A stretch of DNA of 64,000 bases from Metridium senile (GCA_949775045.1 OX459102.1:5262185-5326184), one strand, 5' to 3'; counted from the stretch's first letter, positions 12,516 through 24,765 are shown. The notes: generated from the sequence alone by a model not told the origin. Made by a program: numbers and translations.

Positions 12516-12886
12516 AATAGGCCCTTTGCAGGCTATGGTCACGTGACCTAATTGACCTTGTCAATCAAAAAAATGTCCGCAAAGCTCAACCAAAATGCCA
12601 AAAATCAATCGAGCATACTAAAACAAATATTCTCTGACAGTTTGAACTTGATAGCTTTAAAATTGATGTTATTATATTTATTTGAAATCATCAAAAATTA
12701 TCAAAGATTGTATGACTGACTGCATGGCAAGCCTTCCTACAGGTTTAGTTTCGAAGATATCAAGCTCAAATTTTCAGAGAATGCTTGTTTTGGCATTGTC
12801 TTTAGAAATCTGGCATTCAATTTGAGTTACTATAACATTTATTTGATTGACAAGGTCATGTGACCATAGCCTGCAAAGGGCCTATT
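12516..12886. mobile_element. MITE with AATAGGCCCTTTGCAGG ends
   Basis: The inverted ends AATAGGCCCTTTGCAGGC and GCCTGCAAAGGGCCTATT extend into GGTCACGTGACC and TTGACAAGGTC blocks of about 50 bp. It is in the leader intron of paralogue 2. A decayed relative is at 4193-4597. Confidence 0.75.
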
Positions 12887-13058
12887 GGATCCTATAACTT
12901 GGTAGTCTCCTTTGCAGCTGTTTTTAGCATCATCACGCAAGGAAGGAATGTTGTGTGACAACACTAAAAAATGGCTGCGAAGAAGACTAGGTTCTGCCCA
13001 ATTGTATTATGTTAGTGGTATTCTATTGATCAATTTTATTCATTTTTTCTAGCCTGAC

Positions 13059-14294
13059 ATGGGAGAAGAAAAAAAAGTGAAACATGTTACACTCTCCAGA
13101 AATCGTCCTGCCGCTGAAGATCCTCGGAAAGTGTTTGGTGAACTAAAAATAGAACCTGAAAAAAAGCCTCAAAACACGGGGCCATTGAGCCGGACAAAAG
13201 CATTTTCACTTTTGGCAGAGTATGCCAAAAGTGATAAGCAAATTGATGAGCAAGAAGCCCTAGCACAAAGCATCGCGCGAAAATTACTGTCTCAGGATGC
13301 TTTCGAACAAATTTTTAATCGGTCTAATGCTGTTGAAGATCGAGTTGCAGTTCTTGGTTCAACTGATGAAATCTACTCTAAAAGCAATGCTGGTTTCTTC
13401 GAGACGGTGCTCATGGCATATAACAATCACTACAATCTGAGAACCTCGCCAGAAGATTGGTGGTTCTGTTTGATAAGAAGAGTAGCTTTGGCTATTGATA
13501 ACAACGCCAAGAAAGATTCTGTCCGTAAGATGTTTGTCGAACATGAAGGAAAGAAGACACTCAAGGTAGTTGTTCCTGAATGGCCTCTTTCAAATGTCAA
13601 CTATGAATCGTTCTTTGAGCGAATGTCCAAGGAAATAGCCAATCATGTCAAAGTCCCTGAGTATGTGGATGCTGTGACAGCTGATTTCTCATGTACTACA
13701 AGTGTGCAGAGAATCGTCTCTCAGATTACCCTGATGTCGTCAATGCATGAGTTTTTTGATTTTAAAGCCATTTATTGTTGTGGAATCCCTGCTATTGAAA
13801 TGCTTGGGACTGAAGATGATTGGAAAAAGCTGCTATCTGATCTCAAAGCTTTGAAATCAATCCTTCAACCTATAATGAATGACCTGGGGATCACTGAAAA
13901 GTGGTGGTCACTTGCTGAAGAGATCTTCTCAAAGCTGTTGGATACCTATCGTGGTTCACCAGACGAAAAGTGGTGGAGTCACATCATTACTTATAATGCA
14001 ATGTATGGGTCTGGATCCCGAGAGAAACCGGATCTCCCACCAGATTACAGCGGATGGATTGTGGAGTTCTTAGAGGGAAGAGTGGGGCTGGAAGTTTATG
14101 AATTCAGCAGTGGTCTTGTCACTGTCCCTCTGGAGATTAAGGATGAAATTAAATGTGTGGAAGACACAGCCACATTGGTTGCTGGTATGGTTGGGATGAC
14201 TGTTCACAAAGAAACAGAAAACAAGAGACCATCCGTCCAGCCATTCCAGGGCTGGGCATTGATGCTTCCTCCTAACTCCCCTCTAACTGTCTAG
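13059..14294 (+). CDS. DUF4419-domain protein, paralogue 2 (411 aa)
   Basis: Intronless frame starting six bases after the conserved acceptor TTTTTTCTAG at 13043-13052. It aligns with paralogues 1 and 3 over its whole length and has the same DUF4419 blocks: SNAGFFETVLMAYNNHYNLR, SPEDWWFCLIRR, FSCTTS, CGIPAIEMLG, EDDWKKLLSDLK and SGWIVEFLEG. It is the longest copy because the linker after LLAEYAKSDK holds extra residues (about 60-85, rich in Gln, Glu and Ala). The segment before CGIPA is changed (FDFKAIYC). The rest is nearly invariant, including the C-terminal 60 residues, which points to recent duplication or gene conversion. No signal peptide or membrane segment is seen. Role unknown. Confidence 0.92.
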   Translation: MGEEKKVKHVTLSRNRPAAEDPRKVFGELKIEPEKKPQNTGPLSRTKAFSLLAEYAKSDKQIDEQEALAQSIARKLLSQDAFEQIFNRSNAVEDRVAVLGSTDEIYSKSNAGFFETVLMAYNNHYNLRTSPEDWWFCLIRRVALAIDNNAKKDSVRKMFVEHEGKKTLKVVVPEWPLSNVNYESFFERMSKEIANHVKVPEYVDAVTADFSCTTSVQRIVSQITLMSSMHEFFDFKAIYCCGIPAIEMLGTEDDWKKLLSDLKALKSILQPIMNDLGITEKWWSLAEEIFSKLLDTYRGSPDEKWWSHIITYNAMYGSGSREKPDLPPDYSGWIVEFLEGRVGLEVYEFSSGLVTVPLEIKDEIKCVEDTATLVAGMVGMTVHKETENKRPSVQPFQGWALMLPPNSPLTV

Positions 14295-14649
14295 AAATGA
14301 CATTAAACAACAGTTACACTATGACTTTACTTTACTGAAGTATCATTAGCTATCTAGAAGCGATATGACACTGAGTTAATTAGATCATGTGTTAAGCAAT
14401 AAATATAGATCTATGATGTCAAAATTTATGTGTAGGATTCATGAAAATAACAACTATATAAAAATAAGTTGAAACTGCATAAATTACAATATGAGATAAC
14501 AAATAACTTAATCTAGTATATCATTACCGAGAATGGCTTAAGGACAGCCAAAACATGTTTAGATTATTATTATGTGTACTATTCATGAAAATAATAACTA
14601 TCTAGAAATGACATGACACTGCACAAATTATAATATGAGTTCACAAATA

Positions 14650-14656
14650 ATGCTGC

Positions 14657-14688
<32 letters not shown>

Positions 14689-14692
14689 ATGA
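14650..14692. repeat. (CTG)n-(ATG)n tract
   Basis: Ten or so TGC units followed by several TGA units in the 3' flank of paralogue 2, replacing the (AAT)n of paralogue 1. Confidence 0.9.
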
Positions 14693-14718
14693 CGGCAATG
14701 ACGATGATAACAATAATA

Positions 14719-14859
14719 GAGTGGTTCTCATTAACCTTTAAAATACTCTTTAGTGTATTACTCTTTAATGCACCTTAATTCTATTGTATTCTTTTGTTGC
14801 TATTTGACTATCACACTTTAACTAATACACTTTGTATTACGGGTTAATGAAAACCACTC
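14719..14859. mobile_element. Short MITE, GAGTGGTT ends, TA target
   Basis: GAGTGGTTCTCATTAACC at the left and GGGTTAATGAAAACCACTC at the right, with TA at 14717-14718 and 14860-14861. Its longer relative is at 50587-51026. Confidence 0.8.
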
Positions 14860-15057
14860 TAATGACTTTACATATAACTAATTACAAAGAATAGATAAAT
14901 AATAACTAATAATATAATACATATAAAATATATGATATCACTTCTAACTTACAATTATTCATACTATTTATTATAAATGTAGGGAATATAAGATAATGAA
15001 ATATGACATGACACTGCACATATTTGACAATGCCAGGGATTTAAGAGACCATATCCA

Positions 15058-15210
<153 letters not shown>

Positions 15211-15866
15211 ATAATAGTTGTATTATTTCAATGATGAATACCGAATATTGTATTCGAAATACTGAAATGCATTGATTGTCTTGTAAACCTAAATTAAAAA
15301 TACTAGAAACAATTACCAACTAACTTTGTAGCCTTATAGATAGTGATTTTTGAAATGAATATATACACCTTTTTCAAAAGAAAAGCTGTAGGAGTGAACA
15401 ACGAGCCATCTGTGATTGTTCAACTGAAAATAATTATAGTATTTTGATATTGATCAATTGTTCATCTTTTGTGGCAAAATAAAAACACATTTAAAAAGCA
15501 TGCAGTTGATTAATTTAATTGGCTCAATAATGGTACAAGACTTTGTACTAGGTTCACATTTATTTACAAGCAAATAAAATAACAACGAAAGAAGGTCTAT
15601 TAGCAGCAAAGACAGTATGGCAAGAGAAGACAGATTGAAATATGTCTAGATTTACATACAAGAAGGAAAACAAAACTACACCAAAAAGATCAAATTATAT
15701 AATCTTATTAAAATAGTACATCCAGAAAAACAAATTTAGTCTCAGACATATCCTTAGAACTGAGTAAATATAATTAATTAATATGTATTTATTTCAGCAT
15801 CACATTTACTGTACATATACAGCAAAAAAAAATGTTTCTCATGTACCAAATTTCTAAAGGCTCACT
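15211..15866. other. Gene-free AT-rich stretch
   Basis: No coding or repeat structure that I can support between the ATT tract and the next MITE. Confidence 0.5.
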
Positions 15867-15994
15867 TGGGCTCCTTCTGCGTGTACTGGAAACCTATTGT
15901 ATTCTTTGTTAGCTTCGTTCTTTGTTTAAATTAAGTCTTTTGTTATTTCTATTGAATTGCGTAGACTGTGTCCAGTACACGGAGAAGGAGCCCA
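15867..15994. mobile_element. 128-bp MITE, TGGGCTCCTTCT ends
   Basis: TGGGCTCCTTCTGCGTGTAC at the left pairs with GTACACGGAGAAGGAGCCCA at the right; the interior is short and AT-rich. Confidence 0.75.
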
Positions 15995-16186
15995 GCTAAC
16001 TTGTTGGTAAATCTTGAAAATATTAAATGAAATAAAATAAATAAGCAAATGAATAAGCCAATCAATCAACTGAATCAATCAATGAGAAAATGAACGTTAA
16101 ATAAATAGATAAACATTTAATAAATTAATAAGTATTAAATTGGGATGGTATGTGTTAATCAACAAAAACAATCATACATTTTCTAT

Positions 16187-16532
16187 TGGGCTATTCCATT
16201 TAATATCCGCACCCCCCCCCCCCCCCCCCCTTTCAGGGGTGTACTATAATTTTGGCCAAAAAATCCTCAGGGGTACATTGTAAAAACCGTTATATTCTTT
16301 GGGGTCAAATAAATACTCCAAAAATCCTCAGGGGTACAGTGGAAAAAGCTGTATTTTCTTTGTGGGTAAAATAAATACACCAAAAATCCTCAGGGTATAA
16401 ACATTAAAATCTTCAGGGGTCCAACCATAATTATAGTCCTCAGGGTATACACTCGAAACCAAATGTTTCGTTCCTCGATAGGGGGGGGGGGGGGGGGGGG
16501 GGGGGTGCGGATATTTTTTATGGAATAGCCCA
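16187..16532. mobile_element. MITE with poly-C/poly-G inside its terminal repeats
   Basis: TGGGCTATTCCATTTAATAT, GCA and then about 20 C residues form the left end. The right end is about 26 G residues, TGCGGATATT and GGAATAGCCCA. Inside, the phrase AAAATCCTCAGGG occurs several times. Length is 346 bp. Confidence 0.8.
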
Positions 16533-17030
16533 TTTGACACTATTGTGAACAAAAATATTTCCTGTAAGATTGCCTGATTTTATTTTATAAGTTACAAGAT
16601 TTTTGGGTTATCAAAAAGAACTCAATAAGCCTTCATTAGTGTTTTAGATATTTTATTGGATACGATCTGAGTGAATTGATTTGATCACCCAAAATCTCGA
16701 AAACTAAGGGGGGAGCCATTGGGCAAATTTGTCATAGCATATATATGGTATATTGATGTTGATCGAGCATTTCCATTGCCTCTTCCAGTTAAGACCCAGT
16801 TAAAAACTTCAAAATTAGCGACTCATGTCCAAATTGTCGATCCTTAAGTGCCAAGAGGCTATCCGGACGTTTCGTTCGGTGGTCGTTTCGCCCGAGACGT
16901 TTCGCCCTAAAAATTTCGATTCGCCCGCCATCAAAGTCGCCAAGAGCCAAGAAAAAGCCATGTTATACCTTACGAGTATCACAGACTCTTGTTTGCTTAA
17001 AAAAATCCATTATTTTTTTTTTCAGAATAC
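16533..17030. other. Gene-free stretch
   Basis: No gene recognised. A small cluster of GTTTCGCCC and GTTTCG motifs lies at 16869-16922. Confidence 0.45.
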
Positions 17031-17037
17031 ATCAAAC

Positions 17038-17376
17038 CACAGGTAGCCCAAGCGTAGAGTCAGTACAAGGGAATGTATGGTGAATTGTAATTTTAACATA
17101 AATATGTCAATAAAATTTACCTTTCTTACATGGATGTTTTTTGTGGTCTTTGATAATGTCTGTGAAGAATTTTTGGAAAATTTGACCAGTTGTACATCCA
17201 ATATATTAACAAGGGGATGTACAACTGGTCAAATTTTCCAAAAATTCTTCACAGACATTATCAAAGACCACAAAAAACATCCATGTAAGAAAGGTAAATT
17301 TTATTGACATATTTATGTTAAAATTACAATTCACCATACATTCCCTTGTACTGACTCTACGCTTGGGCTACCTGTG
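17038..17376. mobile_element. Near-perfect palindromic element, 7-bp target duplication
   Basis: The ends are CACAGGTAGCCCAAGCGTAG and its complement. The flanks ATCAAAC (17031-17037 and 17377-17383) are identical. The two arms pair almost base for base around a centre near 17207, leaving a very short loop. A relative with the same ends and its own 7-bp duplication is at 48488-48871. Confidence 0.9.
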
Positions 17377-17734
17377 ATCAAACAAGCTGTGCCCGGGTTG
17401 TGCCTAGATCATACCCTTTAGAAGCTATTTCGCGAAAGACTGGAATCGAGTATTTCTATTCGGTTCGTCGGAGATACCGACGATTGTGCCGACGAAAACC
17501 TTCGGGAAATAAAACATGGCCGTCTTTCTAGGTGAATGCGGAGGAATTCTTTTGCCAATATAATGATGTCAAATACGGATAATTTGCTTGCTGAATCAAG
17601 GTAAAACAACACACAACAAACTTAAGTTAAAGATGTGCTTCTATTTGAAATTTCTAGAGAAAGAACTAAACTAATAATACAACCGTTATATGGACTTAGA
17701 GGATATATAACATTTTTACTTCATTGAACCGCTA

Positions 17735-18575
17735 AAGAGTACTATAGAGCATGTTTGTCATACCCTTTAGAGGATATAACTAATAAATTCTCTTTATTTC
17801 ACCCTCTAAAGGGTACTATGTGTGTAATACCCTTTAGAGATTATAACTTACTGTACATTCTCTTTTATATTACTTCACCCTATCAAGGGTACTATAGAGT
17901 ATGTGTGTCATACCCTTTAGGGGATATAACTTAAGTTATACATTCTTTTTATTACTTCACCCTCTAAAGGGTACTATGTGTGTCATACCCTTTAGAGGTT
18001 ATATCTAACTGCATACATTCTCTTTATTACTTCACCCTATAAAGGGTATTATGTGTGCCATACCCTTTAGAGGTTATATCTTACTGTATACATTCTCTTT
18101 ATTACTTCACCCTCTAAAGGGTATTATGTGTGTCATACCCTTTAGAGGATATAACTAATAAATTCTCTTTATTTCACCCTCTAAAGGGTACTATGTGTGT
18201 CATACCCTTTAGAGGTTATATCTTACTGTATACATTCTCTTTATTACTTCACCCTCTAAAGGGTATTATGTGTGTCATACCCTTTAGAGGTTATATCTTA
18301 CTGCATACATTCTCTTTATTACTTCACCCTATAAAGGGTATTATGTGTGTCATACCCTTTAGAGGTTATATCTTACTGCATACATTCTCTTTATTACTTC
18401 ACCCTATAAAGGGTATTATGTGTGTCATACCCTTTAGAGGTTATATCTTACTGTATACATTCTCTTTATTACTTCACCCTATAAAGGGTACTATGTGTGT
18501 CATATTCTTTAGAGGATATAATCACTAATAAATTAATATAATATCTTTATTTCTTCATTGAACTACTAAAGGGTA
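17735..18575. repeat. 75-bp minisatellite in the left arm
   Basis: Units recur every 75 bp (for example GGGTATTATG at 18261, 18336 and 18411). Each unit contains CACCCTCTAAAGGGTA and then ATACCCTTTAGAGG, so each can itself form a hairpin. The first units are irregular and the later ones nearly identical. The in-frame open frame at 18130-18528 is a by-product of the 75-bp period. Confidence 0.9.
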
Positions 18576-18576
18576 C

Positions 18577-19575
18577 TATAGGTAAATTCATTGGAGGACG
18601 AGGGAATTCCACGTTGAATTTCACGAGAGAAATCAATATCGCATGAATCGCGGAGTCCGCGGAGTGGAATTCGGAATGGATTGGCAATGGATTCAGCTAC
18701 AATGCGACGACGAAGGAAAAAACAAACTGAAGATGTTGTTTCATGAAAGTTAAACCGCCAACAAAATCCTCTCAAAAGCCGACTGTTGGCTACAAATCAT
18801 GCATGATTAGGTATGTTTTTTTCTTTTAAACGATTTCAGTTAAAACTAAGTTTTGAAGAAAAGGCTAAAACATTACAAATCTTTTTTTAGTAAAGTGTTT
18901 GCTTCATTTCAATCAAAAACGCCGAAGATGAGTAAAATTCTCAAACTTTTACACTGAAACTAGGACTGCAATAAATATTTTCAAAGCTTAGAGTTTTTGA
19001 ATCACAAACAATTAGCTATAAGTTTTTTTCTGGCTTATGTTTGTATTTTAATTTAGTGTAAACTTTAGGTTTAAGTTTGCAAACTACCCGTGAAATTGAA
19101 AATAAAGCTCATTAATACCCGTTTTGAAATTGTCTGGCTGTTTAGTTGGTGTTCCACAACTCTAGAAAAGTAATTTGATGATTAAAAATGTTGTCTTTGA
19201 TTGAAAAATTGCCGTGAAAGTCGTGAAAAATAGCGACTAAAAACTAAGTAAGCGAAGCGAAAGAAAACGATCGCTTTTCATGCCGAGCTAGTCGCAGGAA
19301 AAAGATTTCTTCTTTTTTAATGCAAAATTCGTCTATTAGCAAGTTAATCATTTGCCTCTATACTCTTTGAAGTTAAAATTACTTGCTTGGTTGATTTATC
19401 TTTTTCATGCACGGAAAATAATGAGAAAACCTACATTTATCAAAAATTTATCGAGCGGGATCCCTATATATCGTGGTATTCAGCTTTCTGAGCGTTGAAT
19501 ATCACTCTGAATACCCTCTCATCCGGTTTGCGTTTCAGCCAATCAGCGCGCGAGTTTCTAATGTGATATGGGATT
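18577..19575. other. 1-kb insertion present only in the left arm
   Basis: The right arm reads GGGTACTATGCAATATG (complement of about 22843-22867) without interruption, while the left arm has about 1 kb between GGGTACTAT and CTATGCAATATG. CTAT at both junctions would be a 4-bp target duplication. The inserted DNA has a CCAATCAGCGCGCGAG block near 19538 but no recognisable ends or gene. Confidence 0.55.
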
Positions 19576-20421
19576 CTATGCAATATGTATCATACCCTTT
19601 AGAGGATACCATTATTATTAAACTAATTAATACAATCTTTTTATTAGTGCAACCACTAAAGGGTACTTTAGAGAATCACTACTACACAAATAGGCGAGCG
19701 TAGTGTTTACAAGTGTATCCTAGCTGATATAATAATGTTTTATAATGATATCCCATAGAAATTCATTAATGAAACAGTCATCTTTATAATCAAAATATTT
19801 ATCTGATTTTTTGTTGACAGGGTCAGGCATTGTAGCAACATCAATTTATGTGAACAGATCAAATTGGTTTTACTTTGAACACAAAAGGAATGAGTACGTA
19901 GAAGACTTCTAGAGCTGGAGGATATCATAACTCATTTATGGCAGCAGCTTTTGCCCAAAAGAGCATGTTATTTGTTCATCCATTGATTGGGCTTTCAGGC
20001 ATATTATGCTCATAGTATTTACTTTTTTCAGTAGTGTCAACATTTATTGAGACATCTACACAGATTATTATTCTGGCTAAATATTAGTTTGCATGTTTGA
20101 CAAGGAATGCAATGTGTTTCCAATAGTCTAAAATTAAACAACTGGTAATGTTTTCAAATTTTCATGCAATCACCAGTTGAGCCTCAAGTGAAGATTACTA
20201 GAAAAATAAGCCAAGTATTATTTGCTTCATTTTGTACACAGACTCAATTGTCTGAATAAAAAAGTGTTGATGTTTTTAGAATTGTTTATATTCCTAATAT
20301 ATACATGCAAACTCTCATTTAGCTCAAACAAAGTGTTCATGACCTCTGGTAGGTAAGTTTGGAAATCACCTCCACATGTTGGGTATATTATAATGGGAGA
20401 TGTTCTAGAATGTGTACTTCT

Positions 20422-22017
20422 AAATTCAGAAATATTAAGAGGTTTTATTAACCAAGCGTGAGGTCTGTATGAGAAAATATCAGACCGAGGTCTTGACAGT
20501 ACAGACCGAGCACAGCAAGGTCTCAAAAAAAGACTGCGGTCTGATATTTTCCAGACAGACTGAGCAAGATAGGTTAATAAATCGTTTATTGATGGCTTGT
20601 TTTCTTTGCAATGTACAAAATCACCAAATTGCTTATTATTGAATGAATAAAAATACATTAAAGATTAAACTTATCGGCAATGATAACGTTGGGTTTGGGT
20701 GCCTCAATGCCGCCCCACAAGGACACGCATGTCCCTGACGACAAGGCAGTAACCATGGTAACCATCCACTGCCTGACACCCTTCACACTGACTCAGTTAG
20801 TGGAAAGTTATACTTACCTAGAGAACATACTTACCAGGGAAAGGAGGGTGGGAGCAGCAAAACTATGCATACACAGCGAGGATCAACAAGATCTGAACAG
20901 CATGCTCATGTGCAGGCCCCTACACAGCTCGGGGTGACACTCACACACACAACAACCGCTGACCACCGTTTGCATAAGACTCAGCTACTGGAATCGAAGG
21001 ATTCACGTAATTGCCTCTAGTTTAACCTCGCCTAAATTACATTTAGCCACATCAAACTGGCTAAAACACTTTGCAGGTATGACAAGGCAAAATTTTAACA
21101 AAATATTGATTGCATTACTTTACAAGTTGTTTTTAATTTCTCGGTCTGAAGAAAATATGAAAATTGGACCGTTGTCATGGTAATGGTCTGAGATAGGAAA
21201 ATCTCAGACCGGAAATCAGCCAATCAGAGCGCACATACTATTGTAGCCATATCATAAAATGTTTTAAATAATACAAGTGCAACTAAAACATTTATTTTTG
21301 TAATATAAATCCTGTATAATTTAAAAACTGGCATGTAAACTGGCACTAAACAAATTGGATGTTTTAAATGTATCCTTGGGCATTTTTAAATTTTATACCT
21401 TTACTTCTCTGGAATGACAGTGGATATGCAGTAATGTTGCACCATGTTATTATACCCTAGATGCAGAAGTGATTTGGAAACTAAACTTTGACTTGCATGA
21501 TTATATACACATATATATGTAGTTGTGACTGCAAGTTAATATCAGCTGAAAATATTTCTTTCCAACAGAGATGTTGGATTTCTAAATATATCATGTTTGA
21601 ATTACAGTTAATTTTCATCTTGCCATTTGATATTTCATTTGGGGGTGGGATTTTAAGTTTGCTCTATATATTTTTTTCCAGCCCCTTCACAACATTTTAA
21701 TAAAAAAATATTAAAAAAAAATTTTTTAATATTAGTAAGTTGTTTAAAAACAATCCATCTAAAACAGAAAACATGTGACACTAATTGTACTTGATTACAC
21801 CACCTTTTTACTTCTATAGTTTTACCTAAGCTTACTTATGGGCTCAGTGTATATGCTGCTTCCAAACCTGAGCTATAACTACAGTACAAAATTTTATCAG
21901 CCGTTGTTACAAGAGAAAATACATTTCATATTTTATAGATATTTTTAATTTATAAGATAAATCAGACCGTTATTTTTCATAAACCTTGTAATATTAGCCA
22001 TATTCTACACAGTTTTT
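20422..22017. other. Unpaired core of the large foldback element
   Basis: Single-copy core between the arms. At 20446-20580 there is a small palindromic zone with repeated GGTCTG and CAGACC motifs. GGTCTGAGATAGG to CCAATCAGAGCG at 21180-21236 resembles the right part of the MITE family of 11775-12174, so another MITE may fill part of the core. Positions 20690-20950 are richer in G and C than the surroundings. No transposase recognised. Confidence 0.5.
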
Positions 22018-22849
22018 TACACATTCTAGAACATCTCCCATTATAATATACCCAACATGTGGAGGTGATTTCCAAACTTACCTACCAGAGGTCATGAACA
22101 CTTTGTTTGAGCTAAATGAGAGTTTGCATGTATATATTAGGAATATAAACAATTCTAAAAACATCAACACTTTTTTATTCAGACAATTGAGTCTGTGTAC
22201 AAAATGAAGCAAATAATACTTGGCTTATTTTTCTAGTAATCTTCACTTGAGGCTCAACTGGTGATTGCATGAAAATTTGAAAACATTACCAGTTGTTTAA
22301 TTTTAGACTATTGGAAACACATTGCATTCCTTGTCAAACATGCAAACTAATATTTAGCCAGAATAATAATCTGTGTAGATGTCTCAATAAATGTTGACAC
22401 TACTGAAAAAAGTAAATACTATGAGCATAATATGCCTGAAAGCCCAATCAATGGATGAACAAATAACATGCTCTTTTGGGCAAAAGCTGCTGCCATAAAT
22501 GAGTTATGATATCCTCCAGCTCTAGAAGTCTTCTACGTACTCATTCCTTTTGTGTTCAAAGTAAAACCAATTTGATCTGTTCACATGAATTGATGTTGCT
22601 ACAATGCCTGACCCTGTCAACAAAAAATCAGATAAATATTTTGATTATAAAGATGACTGTTTCATTAATGAATTTCTATGGGATATCATTATAAAACATT
22701 ATTATATCAGCTAGGATACACTTGTAAACACTACGCTCGCCTATTTGTGTAGTAGTGATTCTCTAAAGTACCCTTTAGTGGTTGCACTAATAAAAAGATT
22801 GTATTAATTAGTTTAATAATAATGGTATCCTCTAAAGGGTATGATACAT

Positions 22850-23480
22850 ATTGCATAGTACCCTTTAGTAGTTCAATGAAGAAATAAAGATATTATATTA
22901 ATTTATTAGTGATTATATCCTCTAAAGAATATGACACACATAGTACCCTTTATAGGGTGAAGTAATAAAGAGAATGTATGCAGTAAGATATAACCTCTAA
23001 AGGGTATGACACACATAATACCCTTTATAGGGTGAAGTAATAAAGAGAATGTATGCAGTAAGATATAACCTCTAAAGGGTATGACACACATAGTACCCTT
23101 TATAGGGTGAAGTAATAAAGAGAATGTATGCAGTAAGATATAACCTCTAAAGGGTATGACACACATAATACCCTTTAGAGGGTGAAGTAATAAAGAGAAT
23201 GTATAAGTTATATCCTCTAAAGGGTATGACACACATAGTACCCTTTAGAGGGTGAAGTAATTAAAAGAATGTATAACTTAAGTTATATCCCCTAAAGGGT
23301 ATGACACACATACTCTATAGTACCCTTGATAGGGTGAAGTAATATAAAAGAGAATGTACAGTAAGTTATAACCTCTAAAGGGTATTACACACATAGTACC
23401 CTTTAGAGGGTGAAATAAAGAGAATTTATTAGTTATATCCTCTAAAGGGTATGACAAACATGCTCTATAGTACTCTTTAG
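22850..23480. repeat. 75-bp minisatellite in the right arm
   Basis: Inverted counterpart of the left-arm array with fewer units. Shared features include irregular outer units next to 23290-23460 and more uniform inner ones. Confidence 0.85.
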
Positions 23481-23924
23481 CGGTTCAATGAATTAAACAT
23501 TTTATATATCCTCTAAGTATATAACGGTTGTAGAAGTAATAAACAATTGTATTATTAGTTTAGTTCTTTCTCTAGAAATTTCAAATAGAAGCACATCTTT
23601 AAGTTTGTTGTGTGTTGTTTTACCTTGATTCAGCAAGCAAATTATCCGTATTTGACATCATTATATTGGCAAAAGAATTCCTCCGCATTCACCTAGAAAG
23701 ACGGCCATGTTTTATTTCCCGAAGGTTTTCGTCGGCACAATCGTCGGTATCTCCGACGAACCGAATGGAAATACTCGATTCCAGTCTTTCGCGAAATAGC
23801 CTCTAAAGGGTATGATCTAGGCACAACCCTGTGCCCGTGTAAGTTTGTTGTTGGTCGCCATCTTTTTTCAACTTGCCGCCAAACATAAAATCGTGCGATG
23901 TGATTGGTCAAAGAGAATATCCAC

Positions 23925-24012
23925 AATCCATTTCGGACCGTGTCCAACACAAAGTTCACGCATTTCATCAACTGGAAGTCAGATCAGAGTGGAATTGATT
24001 GGAATTTATCAG
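23925..24012 (+). other. Probable 5' non-coding exon of DUF4419 paralogue 3
   Basis: CCATTTCGGACCGTG and the donor TATCAG|GTTTGTATTCCTCC correspond to the leaders of paralogues 1 and 2. The conserved acceptor is at 24910-24911, giving an intron of about 0.9 kb. Confidence 0.5.
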
Positions 24013-24659
24013 GTTTGTATTCCTCCTACAATCATTACTGAATTCCAATGTTTAATAGAAATCGTAACAACAGATCTAGAGAACATTTTCGCCACTCATT
24101 TTAGCTCGAGCGAGAAGTCAATGGAAAGTTTTTCTTGATTTTGTACACAAGCTGGCCGAAGGTCAAAGTTTTTATGAACCATAGACAGTATCGGCAAAGT
24201 GTAAATAAATGCCGTCTTTTCAGTAGAAGTAAATTTTTGAGCCAAGATCGTCGTTTTAGGCAATTTATTTTCATATTAAAACATGATTAAGTTGGCGTCG
24301 TATATATGCCCGTGGAGGTTAGCTATTCTTCCAGTCAGGAATACAGTGAGGATCGCAGTTAGGATTTTGAAATAAACTGACGGTTTTTTTTCTTTTTTGC
24401 CTTTTTTCAAACATTACCAAATTGTAATTTATCCAATGCGCAACATTGCTTCACAAATAAAGCTATAAAATTATTTCATTCTGACTTTTTTCTGCTAAAT
24501 TCTACATTTGTCAGACAATTGCAAAGATCTGATTTATAGAAGGTAATATTTAATAAGCAACAATAAGGCAATATATCCTTTGATTTGTATGAATGGAAGC
24601 AAGTGTACCATTACATGAAGATGAGGCATGATCGTCCGGGGTGGTGTAGTCTTGAGAAA

Positions 24660-24765
24660 GACTGATAGTGTTGATGTCTGACGTTTCGACAACATGAGCG
24701 GAAGTCATCTTCATCTTTTTTACTCTGAAGATGACTTCCGTTCCGGTTGTCGAAACGTAAAAATG
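24660..24765. repeat. Inverted repeat with GTTTCGACAAC and TTGTCGAAACG
   Basis: GACGTTTCGACAAC, GCGGAAGTCATCTTCA and then their complements lie about 85 bp apart. The wording resembles ends of some retroelements known from invertebrate genomes, but I cannot assign a family. It is in the leader intron of paralogue 3. Confidence 0.45.

Larger units (their letters stand above)
17396..23828. mobile_element. Large foldback element, 9-bp target duplication (Mutator-like)
   Basis: The flanks CTGTGCCCG at 17387-17395 and 23829-23837 are identical. The ends are GGTTGTGCCTAGATCATACC and its complement. The left arm runs to about 20420 and the right arm starts at about 22018; they are inverted copies. 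They differ mainly by a 1-kb insertion in the left arm and by minisatellite copy number. Nine-base duplications and long terminal repeats are typical of Mutator-like elements. I see no transposase frame in the arms or core, so this copy is probably non-autonomous. It lies between DUF4419 paralogues 2 and 3. Confidence 0.85.

Noticed and set aside
18130..18528. Repetitive 132-codon frame (and its inverted match at 22906-23232)
   Set aside because: The 75-bp minisatellite period is a multiple of three, so any stop-free frame stays open. The first and last units differ and nothing resembles a protein domain.
20811..20845. ATACTTACC motifs (twice), similar to the 5' end of U1 snRNA
   Set aside because: The following sequence does not fold or read like U1 (no Sm site or stem-loop blocks). 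On the minus strand the same motifs are merely strong donor-like sites.
17735..23480. Regular repeats that could suggest a CRISPR array
   Set aside because: Units are tandem without unique spacers, lie in transposon arms and the DNA is eukaryotic.
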